Assembly (NCBI GenBank): GCA_902550805.1
Contig: CACDAL010000006.1
Coordinates: 23,450-87,449 of the forward strand
From: an uncultured Pelagibacteraceae bacterium
Lineage (GTDB): Bacteria; Pseudomonadota; Alphaproteobacteria; Pelagibacterales; Pelagibacteraceae
Reading direction: 5' to 3'
Length of the DNA stretch: 64,000 nt
Shown: positions 1 through 9,041 of the stretch, in pieces
Position numbering within the stretch: the first letter of the stretch is position 1
Layout of the letters: the number at the start of each line of letters is the position of its first letter
Made by a program: the position numbers and the translations under genes
The notes under the pieces: model-generated
What the model saw: the letters and a program-made list of their open reading frames with translations, nothing else
Told to the model about the DNA's origin: nothing
Database searches by the model: none

Positions 1-133
1 GAGAGACTACTTAATGTAGCGCCGAAGGAGCAACCACCCCGGAAACTCTCAGGCAAAAGGACCGTACATATTAACTCTGGAAAGAGAATTATTCTCGCCG
101 AAGGAGCAAATCTCTCAGGCAAAAGGACAGAGG
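1..133 (+). ncRNA. Tandem glycine riboswitch ahead of gcvTHP
   Basis: Two copies of the glycine aptamer core lie in tandem. Each has GCCGAAGGAGCAA followed by CTCTCAGGCAAAAGGAC or TCTCAGGCAAAAGGAC. The first copy occupies about 1-68 and the second about 72-133, whose outer stem pairs CTCT at 75-78 with AGAG at 129-132. Because the first core begins at the window edge, a few bases of its 5' stem may be missing. Tandem glycine riboswitches normally switch on glycine cleavage genes when glycine is abundant, and the next gene is gcvT. No poly-U terminator is visible between the second aptamer and the gcvT start, so control of translation is the simpler reading; that is inference. Confidence 0.95.
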
Positions 134-152
134 GGGTGAATTGAGAGTTAAT

Positions 153-1259
153 ATGGAATCTAAAAAAACATCTTTATTTAATCTTCATCAAAAACATGAA
201 GCAAAATTTGTTGAATTTGCAGGATATAAAATGCCCATTCAATATAAAGATGGAATTATTCAAGAACACAAATTTACTAGAACAAAATCAGGCATATTTG
301 ATGTCTCCCATATGGGGCAATTATTTATCCGTGGCAAGGAAGATTTAACTAAAAGTTTAGAAAAATTATTCCCATTAGATTTAAAAAAATTAAATTTAGA
401 TCAAAGCAAATATTCTTTTTTAATGAATGATGAAGCTGGTATTTATGATGATTTAATTATTACTAAAATTAAAGAAGGATATTTAATTATTTTAAATGCA
501 GCGTGTAAAAATCAAGATTATAAAATTATTGAGGAAAAATTGGACAATAATTATGAAATGAATTTAAGTGAAAATTTATCATTAATTGCAATCCAGGGAC
601 CTGATGCAAAAAACGTTCTTGAAAAAGTAATACCAAATTCAAATAAACTTAAATTTATGAATGGAAAAAATTTTAATTTTGAAGATAGTAGTATTTATAT
701 TACCCGATCTGGTTATACAGGAGAAGATGGGTTTGAAATTTCTATTAATAACAATAAAACTCAGAAACTTGTGGAATTGCTGTTAGAAAATGGTTCAAAA
801 TTAATAGGTCTAGGAGCTAGGGATACGCTGAGATTAGAAGCGGGCCTATGTTTGTATGGAAATGATATAGATTTAAAAACTAGCCCAATAGAGGCAAACC
901 TTAAGTGGGCTATAGCAAAGAGTAGAATTGAAACAGATTACCCCGGGTCAAATATAATTAAAAATCAAATTAAAAATGGAGTAAAAAAATTAAGAGTTGG
1001 CATAAAACCTGAAACAAGAGTTATAGCAAGAGGGGAGACAAAAATTTACAATGATCAAAATAAAGAAATTGGAAAAATTACTAGTGGAACATTTGGTCCA
1101 AGCGTAGAATGTTCAATAGCTATGGGATATGTGGAAAATACTTATTGTTCCATAGATACAAAAATTTTTTTGGAAGTAAGAGGAAAAAAAGTGCCAGCGA
1201 ATATTTGTAATTTGCCATTTTATAAAAAAAATTATTTAAAAGGAGAGATAAATGTCTGA
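153..1259 (+). CDS. gcvT: Glycine cleavage system T protein (aminomethyltransferase)
   Basis: This is the tetrahydrofolate-dependent aminomethyltransferase of glycine cleavage. It takes the aminomethyl group from lipoyl-H protein and gives methylene-THF and ammonia. Family signatures seen are FDVSHMGQ near the N-terminus, [10 protein letters not shown] in mid-protein and [12 protein letters not shown] after it. About 368 aa matches the family. I start at the ATG at 153, which has GAGAG just upstream; an in-frame TTG at 141 would add four residues and sits on the riboswitch edge. The gene overlaps gcvH by 8 bases, so gcvT-gcvH-gcvP are translated from one riboswitch-controlled message. Confidence 0.96.
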   Translation: MESKKTSLFNLHQKHEAKFVEFAGYKMPIQYKDGIIQEHKFTRTKSGIFDVSHMGQLFIRGKEDLTKSLEKLFPLDLKKLNLDQSKYSFLMNDEAGIYDDLIITKIKEGYLIILNAACKNQDYKIIEEKLDNNYEMNLSENLSLIAIQGPDAKNVLEKVIPNSNKLKFMNGKNFNFEDSSIYITRSGYTGEDGFEISINNNKTQKLVELLLENGSKLIGLGARDTLRLEAGLCLYGNDIDLKTSPIEANLKWAIAKSRIETDYPGSNIIKNQIKNGVKKLRVGIKPETRVIARGETKIYNDQNKEIGKITSGTFGPSVECSIAMGYVENTYCSIDTKIFLEVRGKKVPANICNLPFYKKNYLKGEINV

Positions 1260-1632
1260 AGTTAAATTTTCTAAAGAGCATGAGTGGGTCAAATTAGAAG
1301 GGGAGGTAGCAACAATTGGTATAACAAAACATGCAGCGGAAATGTTGGGTGATATCGTATTTGTTGAGCTTCCAGAAAAAGGGTCAAATGTAGAAAAAGA
1401 TGGATCGGCAGGAGTAGTTGAATCAACCAAAGCTGCAAGCGATGTTTACACGCCTTTAAGTGGAGAATTAATTGATATAAATCAATCAATTGTTGATGAT
1501 CCCTCAAAAATAAACAAAGATCCAGAAGGTGATGCGTGGTTTTTTAAACTAAAAATGAAAGATAAATCCGAAATAGGCAGTTTAATGAACAGAGAAGAAT
1601 ATGATAAATTTTCAAAGGAAAACTCGAGCTAA
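1252..1632 (+). CDS. gcvH: Glycine cleavage system H protein
   Basis: This lipoyl carrier protein shuttles the aminomethyl group between P, T and L proteins. The lipoylated lysine is K60 in the motif ESTKAASD, and the N-terminal SKEHEWVK segment is typical. At 126 aa it is full length. An AGGAGAG ribosome binding site lies just ahead of the ATG, inside the end of gcvT. Its TAA stop shares one base with the gcvP start codon, so translational coupling is likely. Confidence 0.97.
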   Translation: MSEVKFSKEHEWVKLEGEVATIGITKHAAEMLGDIVFVELPEKGSNVEKDGSAGVVESTKAASDVYTPLSGELIDINQSIVDDPSKINKDPEGDAWFFKLKMKDKSEIGSLMNREEYDKFSKENSS

Positions 1633-4496
1633 TGTTACATAATTCTGAAAAAGATTTTATTAAAAGGCACATAGGTCTTAAAAAAAAGGAAGAGAAGAAA
1701 ATATTAAATGAAATCGGCTATAAATCATTAGATGAATTGATAACCAAAACAGTTCCAAAAAATATCTTACTAAAAGATCAACTTAATATTGGAGAATCAA
1801 ATTCTGAGTACGAGGCATTAAGAAAGTTAAGACTTATTTCTAAAAAAAACCAAATTTATTCAAACTTTATTGGAATGGGTTATTACGGAACTTACACACC
1901 AAACGTAGTCGTGAGAAACATATTTGAAAATCCAGGTTGGTATACTTCATATACTCCATACCAACCAGAAGTAGCTCAAGGAAGACTAGAGATGCTTTTA
2001 AATTTTCAGCAAATGATAATTGATTTTACTGGAATGGATATAGCTAATGCTTCTTTGTTAGATGAAGGTACTGCTGCTGCTGAAGCAATGAGTTTGAGTT
2101 ATAGATTAAACACCAAGGATAGTAAACTAGTTTTTGTATCTGAGGACTGCCATCCACAAACAATAAATGTAATTAAAACTAGAGCTGAACCGATGGGTTT
2201 AAAAATAATTATTGGCAATGATAATGAGTTAAATAAATTATCTGAAGATTTAATATGTGGTATTTTACAGTATCCTGGCACTCTAGGAGATATAAAAAAT
2301 CCAAGTGAGAGTATTAGCAAAATTCATAAAAAAAATGGAAAAGCTATTTTAGCTTGCGATCTTTTAGCATTAGCAAAACTTAAAACTCCAGGAGAGTTGG
2401 GTGCAGACATTGCAATTGGAAGTTCTCAAAGATTTGGTATTCCAATGGGTTATGGGGGACCTCATGCAGCTTTTTTTGCAACTAAAGACGAATATAAAAG
2501 ATCGATGCCCGGAAGAATAATTGGTGTTTCAGTTGATAGAAATGGAAACAAGGCTTACAGATTAGCTCTTCAGACTAGAGAACAACATATTAGAAGAGAT
2601 AAGGCAACAAGCAATATTTGTACAGCGCAGGCTTTGCTGGCTATAGTATCAGCTGCATATGCTATATATCATGGTCCAAAAGGAATTAGAACAATTTCTG
2701 AAAGAGTATCTCAATTAGCAAAAAATTTTGCCGATAAATTAAAACAATCTGGTTATGAGTTATATTCAGATTTTTTCTTTGATACTGTAACGATTAAGAC
2801 TAAAGAAAAGACTGAACAAATATATAACAATGCACTATCTCAAAAAGTAAATATTAGAAAAGTAAATTCTGAATTATTGGCAGTTTCATTTGATGAAAAA
2901 AAAAATGTATATAGAGCAAATCAATTGTTAAAAATATTTAATTGTGCAGAGTCTATAAAAGAAAATCCAACCGAAAGTTTGCCAAACTTACCAAAAAATT
3001 TACTAAGAACATCGAGTTATTTAGAACATCCAGTATTTAATAGCTATCATTCTGAAACTGAAATGCTTAGATATTTAAAAAAACTTGAAGACAAGGATAT
3101 CGCACTTAATCGTTCAATGATTGCCTTGGGATCCTGTACAATGAAATTAAATGCTGTTGCTGAGATGATACCAGCAAGTTGGAGAGAGTTTTCAGAACCC
3201 CATCCTTTTGTGCCAATTGAACAAATGGAAGGTTATAGAACACTTTTTACAGACTTAAAAAATTGGTTAAGATCTATCACCGGTTTTTCAGGAGTATCAC
3301 TCCAACCTAATGCCGGAGCACAAGGCGAATATGCTGGTTTGATGGTGATTAGAAAATATCATCTAGAAAGAGGTGAAAAAAATAGAAATATTTGTTTAAT
3401 TCCAAGTTCTGCGCACGGAACTAATCCTGCTAGCGCACAAATGGTAGGAATGAAAATTGTTGTCATAAATTGTGATAAAGAAGGAAATGTTGATTATGAG
3501 GATTTAAAAAAGAAAACAGAAATACATTCAGAAAATTTAGGAGCTCTTATGATTACTTATCCTTCCACACATGGAGTTTTTGAAGAAAAAATAACTGATA
3601 TTTGTGAATTAATTCACAAACATGGAGGTCAAGTATATATGGATGGAGCAAATTTAAATGCTCTAGTAGGAATAGCTAGACCTGGAAATTTTGGTCCAGA
3701 TGTTTGTCATATTAATTTACATAAAACATTCTGTATTCCTCATGGAGGAGGAGGGCCAGGTATGGGCCCAATTGCCTGTAAAAGACATCTGGAAATTTAT
3801 TTACCATCACATCCAGTTATTAAAGATTGTGGACCAGCTTCAGGTATAGGAGCTATTTCTGCTGCACCATGGGGAAGTTCTAGCATTTTACCTATTTCAT
3901 GGATGTATATAAAAATGATGGGATCAGAAGGTTTAAAATTAGCAACGCAAATTGCAATATTGAACGCAAATTATATTGCACATAAACTTAAAGACCATTT
4001 TCCAATATTATACAAAGGATCCAAAGGCAATGTGGCTCATGAATGTATTATAGATATAAGAGCAATTAAAAACGAAACAGGAGTGACAGAGGAAGATATT
4101 GCAAAAAGGTTAATAGATTTTGGATTTCACGCACCCACAATGTCCTGGCCAGTTCCTGGAACCATGATGATAGAACCTACTGAAAGTGAAAGTTTAAAAG
4201 AATTAGACAGATTTTGTGACACCTTAATAAAAATTAAATCAGAAATTAATAAAATTAAGTCAGGCAAATTCGATAAAATTGATAATCCTATAAAAAATGC
4301 ACCTCATACAGATTTAGAATTAGCTTCAAATGAATGGAAACATAAATATACAAGAGAAGAGGCTGCCTACCCATCAAAATTTTTAAAATCTAATAAATTT
4401 TGGCCACCAGTTGCAAGAGTTGATAACGTTTATGGTGATAAAAATATTTTTTGTTCTTGCCCAGGCATGGATGAATTTAAAGAAGACGCCGCATAA
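1632..4496 (+). CDS. gcvP: Glycine dehydrogenase (decarboxylating), P protein
   Basis: This PLP enzyme decarboxylates glycine and passes the aminomethyl group to GcvH. At 954 aa it is the single-chain homodimer form, with both an N-terminal half-domain and a catalytic C-terminal half, not the split gcvPA/gcvPB form. The PLP lysine is K698 in the motif HINLHKTFCIPHGGGGPG. The start codon overlaps the gcvH stop. The lpd gene for L protein is not in this window. With gcvT and gcvH it completes the glycine-specific part of the complex under the glycine riboswitch. Confidence 0.98.
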   Translation: MLHNSEKDFIKRHIGLKKKEEKKILNEIGYKSLDELITKTVPKNILLKDQLNIGESNSEYEALRKLRLISKKNQIYSNFIGMGYYGTYTPNVVVRNIFENPGWYTSYTPYQPEVAQGRLEMLLNFQQMIIDFTGMDIANASLLDEGTAAAEAMSLSYRLNTKDSKLVFVSEDCHPQTINVIKTRAEPMGLKIIIGNDNELNKLSEDLICGILQYPGTLGDIKNPSESISKIHKKNGKAILACDLLALAKLKTPGELGADIAIGSSQRFGIPMGYGGPHAAFFATKDEYKRSMPGRIIGVSVDRNGNKAYRLALQTREQHIRRDKATSNICTAQALLAIVSAAYAIYHGPKGIRTISERVSQLAKNFADKLKQSGYELYSDFFFDTVTIKTKEKTEQIYNNALSQKVNIRKVNSELLAVSFDEKKNVYRANQLLKIFNCAESIKENPTESLPNLPKNLLRTSSYLEHPVFNSYHSETEMLRYLKKLEDKDIALNRSMIALGSCTMKLNAVAEMIPASWREFSEPHPFVPIEQMEGYRTLFTDLKNWLRSITGFSGVSLQPNAGAQGEYAGLMVIRKYHLERGEKNRNICLIPSSAHGTNPASAQMVGMKIVVINCDKEGNVDYEDLKKKTEIHSENLGALMITYPSTHGVFEEKITDICELIHKHGGQVYMDGANLNALVGIARPGNFGPDVCHINLHKTFCIPHGGGGPGMGPIACKRHLEIYLPSHPVIKDCGPASGIGAISAAPWGSSSILPISWMYIKMMGSEGLKLATQIAILNANYIAHKLKDHFPILYKGSKGNVAHECIIDIRAIKNETGVTEEDIAKRLIDFGFHAPTMSWPVPGTMMIEPTESESLKELDRFCDTLIKIKSEINKIKSGKFDKIDNPIKNAPHTDLELASNEWKHKYTREEAAYPSKFLKSNKFWPPVARVDNVYGDKNIFCSCPGMDEFKEDAA

Positions 4497-4501
4497 CATT
4501 A

Positions 4502-5740
4502 ATGAAAATTGCAGTTATTGGTTCAGGAATATCTGGTTTAAGTGCTGCTTATTATTTATCAAAAAAACATCATGTCGATTTATTTGAAAAAGAAGATCAT
4601 TTTGGAGGCCATTCTCATACGATAGATATTTTGGTAAATGAAAAAAAAATTTCTGCAGATATAGGTTTTATTGTATTTAATCATAAAACCTATCCTAATT
4701 TAATTAATTTTTTTAATGAAAATCAAATTGCTATTGAAAAAAGCGATATGTCTTTTTCAGTAAATGTTAACAATACAAATTTTGAGTACTGTGGAAAAGG
4801 CTTGAAGGGAATATTCTCTAAGAAATCAAACTTATTTAATCTTAAATTTTTAAGAATGTTTTTTGATATAGTTAGTTTTTATAAATCATGTGATAAAATC
4901 AATAATTTTGATGAAAAAATTACATTAGGAGAGTTTTTAATTAAAAAAAAAATGTCAAAGGAATTTATTGAATATCATTTAATTCCAATGGTTTCAGCAA
5001 TATGGTCAATGCCACCGTGCGAAGCTAACAAAATGCCTTTAATATTTTTTTTAAAGTTTTTTCAGAATCATGGCTTGTTTAAATTAAAAAATAGACCTCA
5101 ATGGTACACAGTTTCAAATAGAAGCAAGACTTATGTAAATAAAATTTTAACTAAAATTAGTGGAGAATATTTTAAGAATTACAAAATTAATCTAATAAAG
5201 AGAATACCTACCGGTGTACAAGTTTATTATGGAGAAAGTAATGAATTTTTTGATTATGACAAAGTCGTTTTATCAACTCATGCAGATGAAGCACTTTCTT
5301 TAATTGAAAATCCTTTAGAAAAAGAAAAGAAAATATTGTCGAATTTTAAATATAAGGAAAATTTAGCAATTATACATACCGATGATAAAGTTATGCCAAA
5401 AAATAAAAATGTTTGGTCATCATGGAATTCTTATGTTGATAATAGAAATTTAAAAATAAATTCTTTAACTTATTGGCTTAATCTTTTGCAAAATTTAAAA
5501 TGTAGTCAAAACATTTTTTTAACGTTAAATCCATTTGTGGAAATTCCTGAAGATAAAATATTAAAAAAAGTTAAATTTACTCATCCTTATTTTGATCAAA
5601 ATGCTTTAGATCAACAAAAAAATTTGAATATTTTGCAAAATAAAAAAAATATACTATTTTGTGGAAGTTATTTTGGTTACGGTTTTCACGAAGATGGAAT
5701 AAAATCATCCATTGAAATGCTTAAAACCTTAAATGATTAA
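4502..5740 (+). CDS. FAD-dependent amine oxidase-like protein (COG2907 type)
   Basis: A Rossmann FAD-binding motif, VIGSGISGLSAAYYLS, lies at the extreme N-terminus, followed by FEKEDHFGGHSHT, which is characteristic of the COG2907 group of amine-oxidase/desaturase-like flavoproteins. At 412 aa it is full length. It overlaps the downstream DUF1365 gene by 8 bases and is followed by a CFA-type methyltransferase and a DUF3833 protein. The same gene company is known from singlet-oxygen-induced loci of alphaproteobacteria, where a homologue has been proposed to desaturate methylated fatty acids on the way to furan fatty acids (UfaD). Family assignment is firm; the lipid role is inference from neighbours. 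Confidence 0.8.
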   Translation: MKIAVIGSGISGLSAAYYLSKKHHVDLFEKEDHFGGHSHTIDILVNEKKISADIGFIVFNHKTYPNLINFFNENQIAIEKSDMSFSVNVNNTNFEYCGKGLKGIFSKKSNLFNLKFLRMFFDIVSFYKSCDKINNFDEKITLGEFLIKKKMSKEFIEYHLIPMVSAIWSMPPCEANKMPLIFFLKFFQNHGLFKLKNRPQWYTVSNRSKTYVNKILTKISGEYFKNYKINLIKRIPTGVQVYYGESNEFFDYDKVVLSTHADEALSLIENPLEKEKKILSNFKYKENLAIIHTDDKVMPKNKNVWSSWNSYVDNRNLKINSLTYWLNLLQNLKCSQNIFLTLNPFVEIPEDKILKKVKFTHPYFDQNALDQQKNLNILQNKKNILFCGSYFGYGFHEDGIKSSIEMLKTLND

Positions 5741-6494
5741 AGATTCATTAATTTACAATGGCAAAGTAATTCATCGACGTTTTAAACCTAAAGAACATTA
5801 TTTTAAATATGATGTATTTTCGTTATTAATTAATTTAGACGAATTAGAAAAGATCCAAAATAAAATTAAAATATTTTCTTATAACAAATTTAACATTTTA
5901 AGTTTTTTTGATAAAGATCATGGTCCTAGAGATGGAACTTCTCTTAAAAAATGGATAATTAAAAATTTAAAAGAAATAGGAATTGATGATGATAATATTC
6001 AAATTAAACTATTATGTTATCCAAGAATTTTTGGATATGTATTTAATCCATTAAGTGTTTTTTTCATCTATGATCAAAAATCAAGATTAATATCGATCTT
6101 ATATGAAGTGAAAAACACTTTTGGAGAACAACATACTTATATTTTTAAAACTAAGGATGAAAAGACTATAACAAATAATTGTAGTAAAAAATTTCACGTT
6201 TCACCTTTTATTGAAATGGATTGTCATTACTATTTTAGAGTATTAAAACCAACAGATAAAATTTCAGTTATAATTGATCAAAGAGATAATGATGGAAAGC
6301 TTCTTTACGCCTCTCAGGATGGAGATGCTAAAGAATTTAACGAAAAAAATTTACTAATTTCCTTTATTTCCCATCCTTTAATGACTTTTAAAATTATTAC
6401 TGCAATACATTATGAAGCATTAAAACTATGGTTAAAAGGAATTAAACTTGTTAAGAAAAAATTTAAAATAAAAAATAATATATCAATTGAATAA
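5733..6494 (+). CDS. DUF1365 family protein
   Basis: The 253-aa protein shows the DUF1365 hallmarks: an N-terminal YNGKVIHRRFKP segment, CYPRIFGYVFNPLSVFF in mid-protein and KKFHVSPFIEMDCHYYF after it. No catalytic function is established for the family. Genes of this family almost always sit between an FAD amine-oxidase-like gene and a cyclopropane-fatty-acid-synthase-like gene, as here. The start overlaps the previous gene by 8 bases and the next gene begins 2 bases after its stop, so it belongs to one transcript. I see no signal peptide or obvious membrane segment. Confidence 0.85.
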   Translation: MIKDSLIYNGKVIHRRFKPKEHYFKYDVFSLLINLDELEKIQNKIKIFSYNKFNILSFFDKDHGPRDGTSLKKWIIKNLKEIGIDDDNIQIKLLCYPRIFGYVFNPLSVFFIYDQKSRLISILYEVKNTFGEQHTYIFKTKDEKTITNNCSKKFHVSPFIEMDCHYYFRVLKPTDKISVIIDQRDNDGKLLYASQDGDAKEFNEKNLLISFISHPLMTFKIITAIHYEALKLWLKGIKLVKKKFKIKNNISIE

Positions 6495-6496
6495 AA

Positions 6497-7675
6497 ATGA
6501 ATTTAAATAAAATTTCAGATAAAATAGTATTTAAAACTTTAAAATTTATTAAACATGGAAATATAAAACTAATTAATTATGACAATCAAAGTTATGACTT
6601 TGGTGACACTGAAGATAATTTAAAAGTTACAATAAAGATCAATAAACCTGGATTAACCTATCAAATCATAAAAAGTGGAAGCATTGGTTTGGCTGAAGCT
6701 TATATTAGAGGCGATTTTGAAACAGATAATCTTACCAACTTAATAGAACTGACTGCAAAAAATATAAAATTAATATACAGATTTTCAGGATTATTAGACT
6801 TTCCTTTAATCAATAATATAAAAGGTATTTTTATTAAAAATAATAAATTAAGAAGCAAGGAAAATATCGCAAAGCATTATGACCTTGGAAATGAATTTTT
6901 TGCATTATGGTTAGATCCTAGCTTAACATATTCTAGCGCCATATTTGAAAAAAAAGAATCAAACTTAGAAACAGCCCAAATGAATAAATATAAAAAATTA
7001 CTTTCTTTATTACATCCAAAGCCAGGAGATAAAATTTTAGAGATAGGGTGTGGCTGGGGAGGATTTGCTGAATTCGCAGGCAAGAATTATGATATTAAAA
7101 TGGATTGTATAACAATATCTCAAAAACAATTTGAATATGCTTCAAAAAGAATCTTTGAGAACGGACTTAATGAAAAAGTCACAATTAAATTAAAAGACTA
7201 TAGAGATATCGAAGACAAATATAATTCTATTGCATCAATTGAAATGATTGAAGCTGTAGGAAAAAATTATTTATCAAGTTATTTTAATACAATCAAATCC
7301 AATTTATCTGAAAATGGAAAAGCTGCAATTCAAGCAATAACAATTGATGATAATTTATTTGAAAGATACAAAACAAAGCAAGATTTTATTCAAAAATATA
7401 TTTTTCCAGGGGGTTTTTTACCATCTAAAAAAAGTTTATACAGCCTTACATCAAGCAAAGGATTGTCAATTGAAAGATACGACTCTTATGGATTTCATTA
7501 TTCAAGTACTTTAAAATTATGGAGAGACGAATTTTTAAATAAATGGGATCAAATATCTAAGCAAGGTTTTGATTTAAATTTTAAAAGAATGTGGAATTTT
7601 TATTTATCTTATTGTGAAGCTGGGTTTAAATCTAAAAATATTGATCTGATACAATTTTCATTGCAGAACAGATAG
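6497..7675 (+). CDS. Cyclopropane-fatty-acyl-phospholipid synthase family methyltransferase
   Basis: The SAM-binding motif LEIGCGWGGF sits at residues 181-190 and the lead-in ENIAKHYDLGNEFFALWLD at about 122-140 is diagnostic of the CFA synthase family. These enzymes transfer a methyl group to the double bond of a phospholipid acyl chain, giving a cyclopropane ring or a methyl-branched product. At 392 aa it is full length. In company with DUF1365, a COG2907 flavoprotein and DUF3833 it may be a UfaM-like fatty-acid methylase and not a true Cfa; sequence reading alone cannot separate them. It would act at the inner membrane face. Confidence 0.88.
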   Translation: MNLNKISDKIVFKTLKFIKHGNIKLINYDNQSYDFGDTEDNLKVTIKINKPGLTYQIIKSGSIGLAEAYIRGDFETDNLTNLIELTAKNIKLIYRFSGLLDFPLINNIKGIFIKNNKLRSKENIAKHYDLGNEFFALWLDPSLTYSSAIFEKKESNLETAQMNKYKKLLSLLHPKPGDKILEIGCGWGGFAEFAGKNYDIKMDCITISQKQFEYASKRIFENGLNEKVTIKLKDYRDIEDKYNSIASIEMIEAVGKNYLSSYFNTIKSNLSENGKAAIQAITIDDNLFERYKTKQDFIQKYIFPGGFLPSKKSLYSLTSSKGLSIERYDSYGFHYSSTLKLWRDEFLNKWDQISKQGFDLNFKRMWNFYLSYCEAGFKSKNIDLIQFSLQNR

Positions 7676-7682
7676 TGGAAAA

Positions 7683-8231
7683 ATGAAAATTACTAAATTG
7701 ATAAGCTCATTGTTATTGATAATATTTGTTGTATTTATTACAAATTCAATATTAAAAAAAAATATGAAACCAGAAGATTTTCAAGGAACAGAGCCAGTAA
7801 TTAAAATTGAAGAATATTTTGTTGGTCAAGTTAAAGCCTGGGGACTTTTGCAAAACAGAAATGGTAAAGTTACAAGGCAATTTAAAGCAGACATGTTAGG
7901 AAAATTTGAAAATGGTATCTTAACTTTAGAAGAGGACTTTTATTGGACTGACGGAGAAAAACAAAAAAGAATTTGGAAAATAGAAAAATTAGATGAGAAT
8001 AATTATAAAGGTTCAGCACCGGATGTAGTTGGAAATGCTAGAGGTTATCAATATGGTTCTGCATTTAAGTTTGAATATGATCTTTTAGTACCTTTCAAAT
8101 CAAAAAACATTAAAGTTTCTTTTGATGATTGGATTTTTAAACAAGACGAGAAAGTTGCCATAAATAGAGCAACGCTTACAAAATTTGGATTTAAAGTAGG
8201 TGAATTAACTGTATTCTTTTTAAAAAATTAG
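7683..8231 (+). CDS. DUF3833 family protein, membrane-anchored
   Basis: A 182-aa protein with one N-terminal hydrophobic segment (about residues 5-25) and a C-terminal domain rich in beta-type patterns, including EDFYWTDGEKQKRIWKI and DDWIFKQDEKVAINRATLTKFG, which I recognise as DUF3833. There is no lipobox cysteine, so the segment is probably an anchor or uncleaved signal. It starts 8 bases after the CFA-like gene and ends the plus-strand unit. Its TAG stop at 8229-8231 is interleaved with the TAA stop of the convergent SDR gene. Function is unknown; the family recurs in this lipid cluster. Confidence 0.75.
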   Translation: MKITKLISSLLLIIFVVFITNSILKKNMKPEDFQGTEPVIKIEEYFVGQVKAWGLLQNRNGKVTRQFKADMLGKFENGILTLEEDFYWTDGEKQKRIWKIEKLDENNYKGSAPDVVGNARGYQYGSAFKFEYDLLVPFKSKNIKVSFDDWIFKQDEKVAINRATLTKFGFKVGELTVFFLKN

Positions 8232-8980
8232 AGCTTTTGTAGTTTTGTAAGCTTCTTTATTAAATAAAAATATAATCGATTAGGTAATATTTTTAGTAAT
8301 TTTAAAATTAAAGTAAGCTCTTTTGGAAAATCAATTTCAAAACTTGAACCATTTACTAGCCCATTATAGATTTTGTCCGCGGCAAATTCTGACGTTTTTA
8401 AAAATGGCATTCTAAATTCATTCTTATCTGTCATTGGTGTTTTTATAAAACCAGGTGAAACTAATGAAACTCTTACATTATGTCTTCCAAAATCAAAATA
8501 AAGACTTTCTGCTAAATTATTAAGTGCAGCTTTTGAAGCTCCATAGCCTGTAGAATTGGGTAAACCTCTATATCCAGCTACAGAAGAAACAATAGATATA
8601 TGGCCACTATTTTTTTCTTTAAAATATTTTTCTACTACTTTAATACAATTTAAAGTACCAAAGAAATTAACTTCCATAACATTTTTCATTTGATCAATAT
8701 CAATATCTTTTTCTTTTTTTGGATCCCAAGTTCCAGTAGAAAAAAAACAAATATCAATACTTTGATATTTGTTTTTGATTTGCTCAAATATTTCTTTACA
8801 CTTTTCTTTATTGGTTACATCTAATGGAAATGGAGAAATATTTTTATTTAATTCTGAAATTTCATTCAATAAATCTTCTCTTCTAGCAGATGCGGCAACC
8901 TGCCAACCTTCATTTGCAAATTTTAATGCTAGAGCCCTTCCTATCCCGCTACTAGCACCAGTAATCCATATATTTTTCAT
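8228..8980 (-). CDS. Short-chain dehydrogenase/reductase
   Basis: Classical SDR features are clear: the cofactor motif TGASSGIG at residues 7-14, catalytic Y146 and K150 in YGASK, and the serines near 132. The basic residues in SARR after the second strand suggest NADP(H). Length is 250 aa. The gene converges on the DUF3833 gene with a 4-base overlap of stops. SDRs also occur in the singlet-oxygen loci that carry the CFA/DUF1365/COG2907 set, so it may belong to the same lipid pathway, but opposite orientation means it has its own promoter and the link is weak. Confidence 0.88.
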   Translation of the reverse strand: MKNIWITGASSGIGRALALKFANEGWQVAASARREDLLNEISELNKNISPFPLDVTNKEKCKEIFEQIKNKYQSIDICFFSTGTWDPKKEKDIDIDQMKNVMEVNFFGTLNCIKVVEKYFKEKNSGHISIVSSVAGYRGLPNSTGYGASKAALNNLAESLYFDFGRHNVRVSLVSPGFIKTPMTDKNEFRMPFLKTSEFAADKIYNGLVNGSSFEIDFPKELTLILKLLKILPNRLYFYLIKKLTKLQKL

Positions 8981-9022
8981 AAATTTATTCTATCTACTTT
9001 TAAAAAAAATGTAATATTAAGG

Positions 9023-9028
9023 TATAAT
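9023..9028 (+). promoter_or_regulatory. Candidate -10 element of the DAO-family oxidase gene
   Basis: A perfect TATAAT lies 13 bases upstream of the ATG at 9042. Transcription would start about 7 bases further on, leaving a leader of only a few bases with no Shine-Dalgarno sequence. This suggests a near-leaderless message. I see no good -35 box in the AT-rich sequence upstream. Confidence 0.4.
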
Positions 9029-9041
9029 ATAAAAACGATTC

